Assembly (NCBI GenBank): GCA_030041515.1
Contig: JASHNS010000063.1
Span: 1-35,220 of the forward strand
Length of the DNA: 35,220 nt
Direction of reading: 5' to 3'
Origin: Acidobacteriaceae bacterium
GTDB lineage: Bacteria; Acidobacteriota; Terriglobia; Terriglobales; Acidobacteriaceae
The notes under the pieces are model-generated. The model saw only the letters and a list, made by a program, of their open reading frames with translations. It had not been told where the DNA came from and did not search any database. A program made the translations under genes and the position numbers. Positions 1-7,453 of the stretch are shown one piece after another. Positions within the stretch are counted from its first letter, which is position 1. Each line of letters begins with the position of its first letter.

Positions 1-1692
1 CAGCGCTCTGCGAATGGGCACCGCAAGTTTGGGCAGATTCGCCAGGATGTCCTGCTTGTTGGCGACCCGGATATCCGACGACGCGAGCTCCTCGCCGTTC
101 TCGGCGTCCAGAGCAACCGCCGAAATGTCGTATCCGTCGCCGCGCAGAGTGATCATGCCCGTGATCACCTCGTTGATGCCCTGACTCATGGCTACCAACC
201 GCGCTGACTGCTCGTCGAGCTGGTCTGAGGGATGAGGGAGTTTCTCCGCCAGCTTGCGCGCATCGATGCGGCTGAAGACGTTGACGAAGCTTGCGCCTTC
301 GAGGGCCTCGCCGAGCATGGGTTCGATCGTGTTGTTCAAGAGGGGATCGCCGGTTTGATTGTTAAAGTCGGCGATCAGCACCGACACCGGGGCGTGCGGC
401 CCTGATTTCGCGGTCTGTTTCGATCGGACGAGGAACCAGGCGAGGCCGCCGGCAAGCGCCGCCACCAGAACGCCGCTGATGGCGAAACGCGTCCATGGAA
501 TCTCTCGAATGCGGTTCATGCGCATTCGCAACGTCGTCGCGGAGACCTTTTTCCCTTCGCCTCTGCCTTGCCACGCGCGAAGATCCGCATCCAGCTCCGC
601 TGCGCTCTGGTAGCGATTGGCCGGGTCCTTTTCCAGACATTTGGCGACAATGTTGCTGAGCGAGCCGGGGATGTTCTTATCGATATCCACCAGCGGCGGG
701 GCTCGGTGCTGCGTGCGCATGAGCAGGCTGGCGATCGCGCTCTCCGCATAAAAGGGCGTCACTCCGGCCAGCAGCTCATAAAGGATCAGCCCCACCGTGA
801 AGATGTCGGAGCTGGCCTTGAGCTCCTGGCCCTGCGCCTGCTCCGGCGACATGTACTCCATCGTGCCCAGCATCGCGCCGGTGCGCGTGAGCCCATCGCC
901 GCCGACGGTGCGCGCCAGCCCGAAGTCCATGACCACGACGCGGCCGTGGCTGTCCCGCATTATGTTGCCGGGTTTCAGATCGCGATGGATGATTCCTTCG
1001 CGATGGGCAGCCGCCAGTCCGGCAGCCACCTGCTCCATGATGTCGACCGCATCCGCCACCTCCAGCTTGCGCTGCTGTTTCAGGATCTGATGAAGGCTCT
1101 GGCCGTCGATGTACTCCATCGTGATGAACTTGATTCCGCCGGCCTCCCCCAGGTCGAAAATCCTGATGATGTTCCGGTCGGTGACCTGCCGGGCAAGGAT
1201 CAGCTCCTGCTTGAATCGTTGCAGGATCTCAGGATTACGGGAAAGTTCAGGCCGGATTACCTTGAGCGCAACGTCCCGTTCCAGTTCGAGGTCGCGGGCC
1301 TTGTAAACCGCACCCATCCCGCCCTCGCCCAGGCTGGTTACGATTTCATAGCGATTCGCAAAGATGCTTCCCGGCTGCAGGGGCTCGCCACCCGGGAATT
1401 CGCTGGTGGCGCCAGCTATGGTGCCTCCCACGGAGCGGATGGCTGTTGCGGCAGCCAAACTGCCCCCAGCCGCGCGTCGCTCCGGGCCCGCTCCCGGAAA
1501 AGGAGAAGGGATCTCCCCCTCCGGGCCGTTCAGCGGCGGTAGAGATTGATCGCCAGCCCGTCCAGGCGCTTCTGCGATCGGCTCATTCTCGCCTGAGATC
1601 GGCCGAGCAGATACCCCCGTACTCACGACCATGGTCGGAGCTTGCGTGTCGTAATTCTTCCCCTTTGGGTCGTCCATCCCTGATTCGCCCAT
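1..1692 (-). CDS. Transmembrane serine/threonine protein kinase, C-terminus beyond window
   Basis: The first 564 codons of a bacterial Hanks-type (PknB-like) Ser/Thr kinase are visible; the C-terminus lies left of base 1. After a low-complexity Pro/Gly/Ala-rich N-terminal extension of about 110 residues comes a full kinase domain: glycine loop GEGGMGAVY (122-130), catalytic Lys144 in VALKV, HRDLKPGN (236-243), DFG (256-258) and SPEQ (282-285). One membrane helix (about 402-422) leads to an extracytoplasmic part beginning with SVLIADFNNQTGD, which in acidobacterial kinases usually precedes TPR repeats. ATG at 1692 is the first start after an in-frame TAA; ATG at 1677 is an alternative, and neither has a strong ribosome-binding site. 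Substrates are unknown. The long disordered N-terminus before the kinase domain is unusual and may carry phosphorylation sites (inference). Confidence 0.93.
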   Translation of the reverse strand, partial: MGESGMDDPKGKNYDTQAPTMVVSTGVSARPISGENEPIAEAPGRAGDQSLPPLNGPEGEIPSPFPGAGPERRAAGGSLAAATAIRSVGGTIAGATSEFPGGEPLQPGSIFANRYEIVTSLGEGGMGAVYKARDLELERDVALKVIRPELSRNPEILQRFKQELILARQVTDRNIIRIFDLGEAGGIKFITMEYIDGQSLHQILKQQRKLEVADAVDIMEQVAAGLAAAHREGIIHRDLKPGNIMRDSHGRVVVMDFGLARTVGGDGLTRTGAMLGTMEYMSPEQAQGQELKASSDIFTVGLILYELLAGVTPFYAESAIASLLMRTQHRAPPLVDIDKNIPGSLSNIVAKCLEKDPANRYQSAAELDADLRAWQGRGEGKKVSATTLRMRMNRIREIPWTRFAISGVLVAALAGGLAWFLVRSKQTAKSGPHAPVSVLIADFNNQTGDPLLNNTIEPMLGEALEGASFVNVFSRIDARKLAEKLPHPSDQLDEQSARLVAMSQGINEVITGMITLRGDGYDISAVALDAENGEELASSDIRVANKQDILANLPKLAVPIRRAL

Positions 1693-1721
1693 CGCAGTGG
1701 CTGGTTATGCAGATCTTCTGA

Positions 1722-1736
1722 GGGAAGCTGCTTCCC
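1722..1736. promoter_or_regulatory. 15-bp perfect palindrome upstream of the kinase
   Basis: GGGAAGC-T-GCTTCCC has 7-bp arms around one central base and lies 30-44 nt upstream of the kinase ATG at 1692. It could be an operator dyad or a short hairpin in the 5' leader. No binding protein can be named. Confidence 0.3.
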
Positions 1737-1772
1737 CCGCTTTCCCCTGAGGCAAATACTTCAGATCGAACC

Positions 1773-1795
1773 CCCACCGCCTTGAAGGAGGTGGG
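1773..1795. repeat. Strong 23-nt hairpin, possible REP-like sequence
   Basis: CCCACC-g-CCT-tga-AGG-a-GGTGGG folds into a stem of 6 plus 3 base pairs with one G/A mismatch and a 3-nt loop. There is no T-run on either side, so an intrinsic terminator is unlikely. Compact hairpins of this kind resemble REP sequences or ends of IS200/IS605-type elements, but only one copy occurs in the window and there is no transposase. Confidence 0.35.
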
Positions 1796-2373
1796 CTATC
1801 ACGATAAATGCAGCCCCGCTTGCGCTCCGGTCCGCCGACATTCGGTCGACGGATTTCTCGTCGTCTCTGCGGACCAGCTCCCTTCGCCCAAAGGCGAGGA
1901 ATTTCAACCACCCCGATGGACCCGCCCCAACTGGTTCCATGCCTGCCCCGCGCTCCAAAGCATCTGGTCTGCGGCGCCGTCGAAATGCATCCCGGGCCCT
2001 CGGCCGAAACCGAGAAACTGTCTGCGAAACCAGATCTGAGCCGCGAAAGATTCTCAGTAGTATACGCTTTCGATCAAACGCCGGTCCCTATTGAGAAATC
2101 GGCCGGTATCCACTTAATTCCCTGTCCCATCCGTCGCCACGCCGGTGCCTCAACCTGCTGCGGTTGGGTGGCGCGTTTCAGACCAGTTCACAAAACGCAG
2201 GCGCAATTCCCCTGGTTTCCGGAACCTAATCCCGACTCGTTCCGATTCGCTTTTCTGCTCTGATTGAACTTTATGAAAACGGCCCGAGGCGAAATTCGTA
2301 GCTGGGCGCCGCAATTCGCATCTTGCCGGAGCCGCTGAAAAGCCGATCTTCCCCGGCAACTCTCCGCAAAAAG

Positions 2374-2393
2374 TTACGACAAATTCTTACGAC
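2374..2393 (+). promoter_or_regulatory. Direct repeat upstream of the CusR-like regulator
   Basis: TTACGAC occurs twice (2374-2380 and 2387-2393), separated by 6 bp, about 70 bp upstream of the likely regulator start. OmpR/CusR-type regulators bind short direct repeats, although usually with a 10-11 bp period rather than the 13 bp seen here. Candidate autoregulatory site only. Confidence 0.25.
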
Positions 2394-2463
2394 GGAGAGT
2401 TCTCAACGAAAGGCGACCATAAGCTACTGGTTCTATTTTGCCATCCGGCGGGCCAAACTCGAT

Positions 2464-3096
2464 ATGCTGATTTTGCGTCAGCCTGTCGGGAACCATGTCT
2501 GTATTAACAGAACGAATCGAAGAGATAGCCTGCACCTGGCTCTTGAGGTCGATTTCGACCTCATCATTCTCGATGTCATGCTTCCTGCGCTGGACGGATG
2601 GCAGGTGTTGTCGCGCCTGCGCGGCGCAGGCCGCAAAGCCCTGGTGCTCATGCTCACCGCGCGGGACGCGGTGCACCACCGCGTGCAGGGATTTGAGCTG
2701 GGGGCGGACGATTATCTCATTAAGCCCTTCGCATTTTCTGAGCTTCTCGCCCGAGTGCGTTCGCTGCTGCGCCGCGCTCCTCCCCGCACGCAGGAGACGC
2801 TGCGCATGGCCGACCTCGAGATCGACCTGCTGCGCCACCGCGCGACGCGAGCCGGCCAGAGGCTGGATCTGACAGCGAAAGAATTTCTGTTGCTCACGCT
2901 GCTCGCGCGCCGTGCCGGCGAAGTGCTCTCCCGCACCCTGATCGCCGAAATGGTCTGGGACATGAACTTCGACAGCGACACCAATGTTGTCGACGTCAAC
3001 GTGCGAAGGCTGCGCAGCAAAGTGGACGATCCTTTTCCCCGAAAGCTGATCCACACGGTTCGCGGGGCCGGCTATGTTCTCGAAGTGGCCGCATAA
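2464..3096 (+). CDS. CusR/CopR-like OmpR-family response regulator with truncated receiver
   Basis: A DNA-binding response regulator of the heavy-metal (CusR/CopR) type. Numbered from the ATG at 2464, the receiver keeps the phospho-acceptor Asp37 (LILDVMLP context), Thr65 and Lys87 (YLIKPF), followed by a winged-helix DNA-binding domain with the typical [14 protein letters not shown] segment. The first receiver strand and the acidic pair that binds Mg2+ (usually a VVEDE-like motif) are absent: about 15-20 expected N-terminal residues are missing, and no other frame upstream supplies them. The open frame extends to an ATG at 2323, but that extra protein does not look like a receiver. No clear ribosome-binding site precedes 2464. 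It overlaps the downstream kinase gene by 23 nt, so the pair is translationally linked. Either the gene is 5'-damaged or it works without phosphorylation. Confidence 0.75.
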   Translation: MLILRQPVGNHVCINRTNRRDSLHLALEVDFDLIILDVMLPALDGWQVLSRLRGAGRKALVLMLTARDAVHHRVQGFELGADDYLIKPFAFSELLARVRSLLRRAPPRTQETLRMADLEIDLLRHRATRAGQRLDLTAKEFLLLTLLARRAGEVLSRTLIAEMVWDMNFDSDTNVVDVNVRRLRSKVDDPFPRKLIHTVRGAGYVLEVAA

Positions 3097-4522
3097 TGCG
3101 CCGGCGGCATCGCGCCTGCGCCGGACGCTGGCGTTTAGACTGGCCGCCGCCTACTCCCTGGTCGGGCTCGCGCTGGTGCTGCTCGCCACGGCCAGCCTCT
3201 ACTTTGTGCTGCGCACAGAGCTGGACAAGAGCACGGAACAGTTTCTGGCCGACAAACTGCACGTGGTGCGCACCATCCTGCAGGAGCGCCCCAGCGATCG
3301 GGATGCGCTGCGCGAAGAGATCGAGCTGGAAACCGCTGCCCGCCGGTACCAGCAGTTCTACATCCGCCTGCTCGACGATCATGGCGTTCCGATCCTGACG
3401 ACGCCCGGGATGGCCGACCAACTCGATGTCGCGGAGCTCATCCGTCGCACCCGGAACCGCCCCGAACACTCTGTTTCGATGACGGGGCTCCACGGGCGGC
3501 CCTTCCGCGTCGCCAGCGCCATTGCCTGGGCAGCCTTCTCGCCGCCTCGCGACGATACCATTCAGATCGCGGTCGACGTTTCTCAGGAAGAAGGATTGTT
3601 GCGGCACTACCGGTTGTGGTTCTGGGCGATCCTGCTGGCCAGTTCGATTCTGTTCCCCCTGCTGGGGTACGGGATTGCGCGCCGCGGCATTCGCCCCGTC
3701 GAGGAAATCGCCGCAACCGCGCGGAGAATCACCTCGACGAACCTGGGCGAGCGGATTCAGGCCGAAGGCTATCCTTCCGAGCTGGCATCGCTGGCCGGCA
3801 CGTTCAATAAAATGCTGGAGCGTCTCGAAGAATCCTTCGAGCGGATCTCGAGATTTTCGGCCGATATCGCGCACGATCTGCGCACGCCGGTGAATAACAT
3901 CCGCGGAGAGGAGGAGGTGGCTCTGGCGCGAGCACGAACGGTGGACGAATACCGCGAGGTGATCGAGTCGACGCTGGAAGAATCCGTTCGGCTTTCGGAA
4001 CTGATCGGCGATCTGCTGTTTCTTGCCCGTGCGGAGCGTCCTCTGACGGAACTGCGGCGCGAACGCGTCAACGTCGACAGGTTGCTGAGCGTGGTTTGCG
4101 ATTACTACGAGGCGTCTGCTTCGAACGGCGGTATATCGCTCGTCACCAACCAGGACGCGGAGCCGCTCACCGCGGAACTGGATCGAGCCTTGATGTTGCG
4201 GGCGGTGAGCAATCTCGTCGCAAACGCCATCGCCCACACCCCGACCGGAGGGCGAGTGACGTTGGCTGCCAGGTCCGAAGACGCGGCGACTCGCATCGAG
4301 GTCTCCGACACCGGCAGAGGCATTCCCGCCGAAGCCTTGCCCAGGGTCTTTGACCGTTTCTTCCGAGTCGATCCCTCGCGCTCCTCTGCCTCGGGTGGCA
4401 CGGGCCTCGGTCTGGCCATCGTGCAGAGCATCATTACTCTTCACGGTGGCCAGGCCGAGATCACCAGTCAATTGGGCCAGGGAACCTGCGTCGCCTTGCG
4501 CATCCCGCTCACAGCAAGCTGA
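3074..4522 (+). CDS. CusS-like sensor histidine kinase
   Basis: A 482-residue membrane histidine kinase, partner of the overlapping upstream regulator. It has two transmembrane helices (about 20-46 and 183-203) enclosing a periplasmic sensor of roughly 135 residues, then a HAMP segment ([10 protein letters not shown]) and HisKA with phospho-acceptor His267 in [11 protein letters not shown]. The ATPase domain shows N-box [12 protein letters not shown]1 DTGRGIP, F-box FDRFFRVD and G2 [10 protein letters not shown]. All catalytic boxes are intact, in contrast to the damaged regulator. The closest architecture is the heavy-metal sensor family (CusS/CopS/IrlS). No metal efflux or copper oxidase gene lies next to it, so the signal and target genes cannot be inferred from the neighbourhood. 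Confidence 0.9.
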   Translation: MFSKWPHNAPAASRLRRTLAFRLAAAYSLVGLALVLLATASLYFVLRTELDKSTEQFLADKLHVVRTILQERPSDRDALREEIELETAARRYQQFYIRLLDDHGVPILTTPGMADQLDVAELIRRTRNRPEHSVSMTGLHGRPFRVASAIAWAAFSPPRDDTIQIAVDVSQEEGLLRHYRLWFWAILLASSILFPLLGYGIARRGIRPVEEIAATARRITSTNLGERIQAEGYPSELASLAGTFNKMLERLEESFERISRFSADIAHDLRTPVNNIRGEEEVALARARTVDEYREVIESTLEESVRLSELIGDLLFLARAERPLTELRRERVNVDRLLSVVCDYYEASASNGGISLVTNQDAEPLTAELDRALMLRAVSNLVANAIAHTPTGGRVTLAARSEDAATRIEVSDTGRGIPAEALPRVFDRFFRVDPSRSSASGGTGLGLAIVQSIITLHGGQAEITSQLGQGTCVALRIPLTAS

Positions 4523-4738
4523 CAGGATCAACGGACCGGTACTCGGGATTTGCGGTTCTCCGCTGTTCTTCGAGGACTGGACCATGCCGGAACGTCAACC
4601 GATATCGCGAAAAGTAGCGGACGATGATCGGGACCTGCTCAAAGCCCTGCGAATCCTTGGGCGGGTCATCGGCGACTGAGGGTCCAATACGGAAGATCGG
4701 GCGCCGGCGGTGCAAACCTCAGTCAGACAGCGATCTGA

Positions 4739-6331
4739 TTAACGCCCCTCGGCGGGCAGCGTTGCGCGCAGGGACTGTAAGCCATCAGCATGGGCGATCA
4801 AGCGCCCGTCGCAAAGAATCTCAAAGCCTTTACCGCAGTGATATCGTTGGCCCGTTCGGTCGTAGAGGATGGTCAGCAGGTGTCCGTGATAGGGCAGGCC
4901 ATCCAGGGCAAAGTAGCTCCATGTGTTGGGTGGCAGAAGAGGGTGCACGACGACTTCGTTTCCGGCCTGTGGCCTCAGCCCGATCAAACCGGTGATGATC
5001 AGATCGGCGTAGCCCGAATGGTTGTAATAGCGGCCGCGGTTTTTCGGCAGCGCGTGCCGGGCGAGAAGAATGTCGCGGGCAATCCATTCTCCCGTGTCGG
5101 GATCGAGATCCTCATCGATCCACGGAATGATTCGGCCACCGCGGAGACGAAGGTGCTGAGAGTGCGTATAGGTGCTGAGCAGGCGGAAATAGTCGTTTCT
5201 GGTCATGACCGTCTGGGCCGGCCCGTTGAGCAGATTCGCCAGGGCAACCAGCGTCTGGGTTGTGGCATACGGCCATGATGGACCGTTCCACAGGCACTCA
5301 TGATGCACCTTATACCGGAAGCGCGGACTGCTGCGCTCCGCGGTGGTCGGCCCGTACGCGCCCGCGAATCCATCCGGAAAGAACAGGAACTTCCACGCCA
5401 CATCGTGCTGCGGAGGTGGAATCTCGAAGTACCAGGGGATGTAGCCGATCAGCTCGCGCACGCCGGACCACCCCGATGCTGCGTGCCGCGCCACCGTCTC
5501 GTAAAACTCATCGTGCGGATTCCACAGGTGGCTCTCGATCAGCCCGCGCAGCCGGGCAGCCTCAGCCCGGTACTGGGCGGCAATCTGCTGATCTCCCGCC
5601 ACGGCTGCAATCCGCGAAATCGCCATGGCATCGCCGTACATATAACTGTTGATCGTCGGCCGGTAGCCGGTGCCGCTGATGCTGTCCTCCATCCCGTCGC
5701 GATCGTCGATCTGCCAGAAGAGGCCGTTCGCATCCTGGTGCGTTGCCTCCCACGCATGGTAGTTCCGTTCGAGCGCCGGCAGCAGGCTGACGGCCAGGCT
5801 GCGGTTTCCCGTCGCCAGATATAACTGATACACGGAGTCTGCCGCCCAGAAACTGTAGCGGCGCGGCTCTCCGTCGGGGCCGAACCAGAAGCGCGTGTAG
5901 TCGTCCACATATACCGGATCGCGCAGCCACCGCGCCTCTCTTATATGGTGGCCCGCGGCGGCGTCAATGGCATTGAATTTGCCCGCCCACGGAACGTCGT
6001 CGAGGAATTCGGTGATCACGTAACCGTCGGGCGTGCGCTCGAGATGCTTCTGGAACGCATACCAGCGGAAATAGTAGATCTGATTGATCTCCGCGTCGGG
6101 AGTGTCGAGCCACGGAATGTTCCGTACGAACCACTGCCACGGCAGCGGCGGAGCCGTGCCCAGCGTTTCCCGCTCATCGCGCGCAAAGCCGGTAAAGTAG
6201 TGCCGAAAATTTCCCGGCTCCAGTACCGACACCAAGGCCCGATCCTCGGCCCGCACTCCCGGGTGAAATGCAGCTGCCAGGGCAACGGCGAGGCACAGCC
6301 GCCTGGCGCGAAGTTTTACGGGAGTCATCAT
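4739..6331 (-). CDS. Secreted MGH1/GH63-like (alpha/alpha)6-barrel glycoside hydrolase
   Basis: A 530-residue protein with an N-terminal signal peptide (about 1-29, ending near GVRAED), so periplasmic or exported. The body looks like the mannosylglycerate-hydrolase-like / GH63 / trehalase-like toroid family: repeated aromatic- and acid-rich helical segments, DDRDGMEDSISG followed by RPTINSYMYGDAM, and NGPSWPYATTQT, which is typical of the active-site rim. It probably removes a sugar from the end of an oligosaccharide brought in by the neighbouring receptor; the linkage cannot be read from sequence. Its ATG overlaps the TGA of the upstream propeller gene by 4 nt (6328-6331), so the two are translationally coupled. 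It is the last gene of the minus-strand glycan operon. The family name is given from motif memory; substrate is unknown. Confidence 0.75.
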   Translation of the reverse strand: MMTPVKLRARRLCLAVALAAAFHPGVRAEDRALVSVLEPGNFRHYFTGFARDERETLGTAPPLPWQWFVRNIPWLDTPDAEINQIYYFRWYAFQKHLERTPDGYVITEFLDDVPWAGKFNAIDAAAGHHIREARWLRDPVYVDDYTRFWFGPDGEPRRYSFWAADSVYQLYLATGNRSLAVSLLPALERNYHAWEATHQDANGLFWQIDDRDGMEDSISGTGYRPTINSYMYGDAMAISRIAAVAGDQQIAAQYRAEAARLRGLIESHLWNPHDEFYETVARHAASGWSGVRELIGYIPWYFEIPPPQHDVAWKFLFFPDGFAGAYGPTTAERSSPRFRYKVHHECLWNGPSWPYATTQTLVALANLLNGPAQTVMTRNDYFRLLSTYTHSQHLRLRGGRIIPWIDEDLDPDTGEWIARDILLARHALPKNRGRYYNHSGYADLIITGLIGLRPQAGNEVVVHPLLPPNTWSYFALDGLPYHGHLLTILYDRTGQRYHCGKGFEILCDGRLIAHADGLQSLRATLPAEGR

Positions 6332-7299
6332 GCGGGCACGAACCCGAGGTCTTCCCCGTAGTGGAATGCCAGCCCGATCTGCTCAAAATGGTCGTTCCGC
6401 CCGTTGTACCAGAGCATCCAGCGGCCGCGCGAATAGACCGCGAAAGGCTTGTAGCAGGCGTCCGCATCCCATCCGCCCGGCGTCGGGCGAATGATGGGAT
6501 TCCCCGCGTTCCTGACCCAACCCGTAATTCCGTCTTTCGACCGAGCCATGCCGATCTGCGCGTGATCGATATCCCGAAAGCCGATGTAGAACGCGTAATA
6601 CCATCCCTTCCAGCGCAGAATCTGCGCCGCCGTCACCCGGTTCTTCTCCCACGGATACCGGGGATCTGCCTGCATCACCGGATTGGCCGAGTACTTATCC
6701 CAGTGCAGTCCGTCTCGGCTGGTGGCATAGCCGATGGCATTGGGCTCGTACTGCTCGCCGCCGGAATACCACATCTTCCATACCCCGTCGCTGCCGTCCC
6801 ACATGACATCCGGGCACATCACGGCTACGCCTTCCCACGACGCTTCCGCCGACAGCACCGGTTGCGACGATTGCCTCTTCCACGTCCTGCCGTCGGAGCT
6901 CGTCGCGTACCCGATCCACGATTTTCCCTTGGCCTGCCCCGTGTACCACATGTGATAACCGTCATTCCGGCGCACAACGCCGGGCCGATTGATGTCGTCT
7001 TCCCATCCCGTTTCCGGACGAGGTCCCAGCACGATCTCCGGCGGACTCCAGTGAATGCCGTCGCTGCTCTCTGAAAGAGCGATGCTCCGCTTCGGGCGCC
7101 AGGACAGCCACATCCTGTACACGCCGCGCTCATACCCCACACATACGTCGAAGCAGGTTCCGTATTTCCCTCCCAGCACCGGATCGCCGGGAAATTTGAC
7201 CCAGCTGCTTCCGCCATCGCCCAGCTGCCGCGCAGCGTGTGATAACGACGGTTCCAGCCCGGCGGCGGCCAGCATGAGCATCAGCTCTCTTCTATTCAT
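6328..7299 (-). CDS. Five-bladed beta-propeller glycosidase-like protein (GH43/GH130-like)
   Basis: A 323-residue protein starting with an RRE-containing signal-like N-terminus (MNRRELMLMLAAAGL), possibly Tat- or Sec-exported. It shows the blade repeats of clan GH-F/GH-J propellers: MWLSW, MWYTGQAKG, WIGYATSSDG, MWYSGG, IGYATSRDG, YAFYIGF, IGMARSKDG and MLWYNGR. Such proteins are glycosidases, phosphorylases or glycan-binding modules. The catalytic triad cannot be assigned by eye, although acidic residues after several blades (for example EDDINRP) are candidates. It overlaps the downstream hydrolase by 4 nt and follows the TonB-dependent receptor by 154 nt, in the usual order receptor then degradative enzymes. 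The start at 7299 lacks a strong Shine-Dalgarno sequence. Confidence 0.75.
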   Translation of the reverse strand: MNRRELMLMLAAAGLEPSLSHAARQLGDGGSSWVKFPGDPVLGGKYGTCFDVCVGYERGVYRMWLSWRPKRSIALSESSDGIHWSPPEIVLGPRPETGWEDDINRPGVVRRNDGYHMWYTGQAKGKSWIGYATSSDGRTWKRQSSQPVLSAEASWEGVAVMCPDVMWDGSDGVWKMWYSGGEQYEPNAIGYATSRDGLHWDKYSANPVMQADPRYPWEKNRVTAAQILRWKGWYYAFYIGFRDIDHAQIGMARSKDGITGWVRNAGNPIIRPTPGGWDADACYKPFAVYSRGRWMLWYNGRNDHFEQIGLAFHYGEDLGFVPA

Positions 7300-7396
7300 A
7301 GGTCACGCGATTTCGATCCTCTGTTGCCGGGGGAAAGAGCGGACAGACAGGTCCCGGCGCAGAACCCTGTCCATCGCCGATGCGCCGCAAAAGCAA

Positions 7397-7427
7397 GCCG
7401 TGAAAACCCGTCCCGGATGTTCACGGC
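7397..7427 (-). terminator. Stem-loop between the receptor and propeller genes
   Basis: A perfect 8-bp inverted repeat, GCCGTGAA / TTCACGGC, with a 15-nt loop, lies 27 nt downstream of the receptor stop. On the minus strand it is followed by TTGCTTTT. It could be a weak or attenuating terminator or an RNA-processing hairpin that lowers expression of the two enzyme genes relative to the receptor. Confidence 0.4.
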
Positions 7428-7453
7428 CTGATTGACAGCGCAGGAGGCACGTC

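Larger units (their letters stand above)
1693..2463. other. Intergenic region without a convincing gene
   Basis: No reading frame here resembles a protein family I know; the longest (1808-2263, +) is Arg/Pro-rich and looks like a chance open frame in GC-rich DNA. The stretch contains a palindrome near the kinase start (1722-1736), a strong 23-nt hairpin (1773-1795) and a 7-bp direct repeat upstream of the response regulator (2374-2393). Confidence 0.5.

Noticed and set aside
568-1542. Long plus-strand open frame of 324 codons
   Set aside because: It is antisense to the kinase domain, whose motifs are unmistakable on the minus strand; the peptide is His/Arg/Ala-rich without domain signal.
1808-2263. 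151-codon frame upstream of the CusR-like gene
   Set aside because: Arg/Pro/Cys-rich composition typical of non-coding GC-rich DNA, with no domain and no ribosome-binding site.
2640-2670. GGTGCACCA-like sequence resembling the operator half-sites
   Set aside because: It lies inside the CusR-like coding region and lacks the three-half-site spacing of operators A and B.
2996-4585. Minus-strand open frame of 529 codons
   Set aside because: It mirrors the intact CusS-like kinase and has no recognisable domain; GC-rich codon bias opens the antisense frame.
4584-4679. 31-codon plus-strand frame after the CusS-like kinase
   Set aside because: Short, weak ribosome-binding site and no recognisable similarity; the minus-strand frame here is equally unconvincing.
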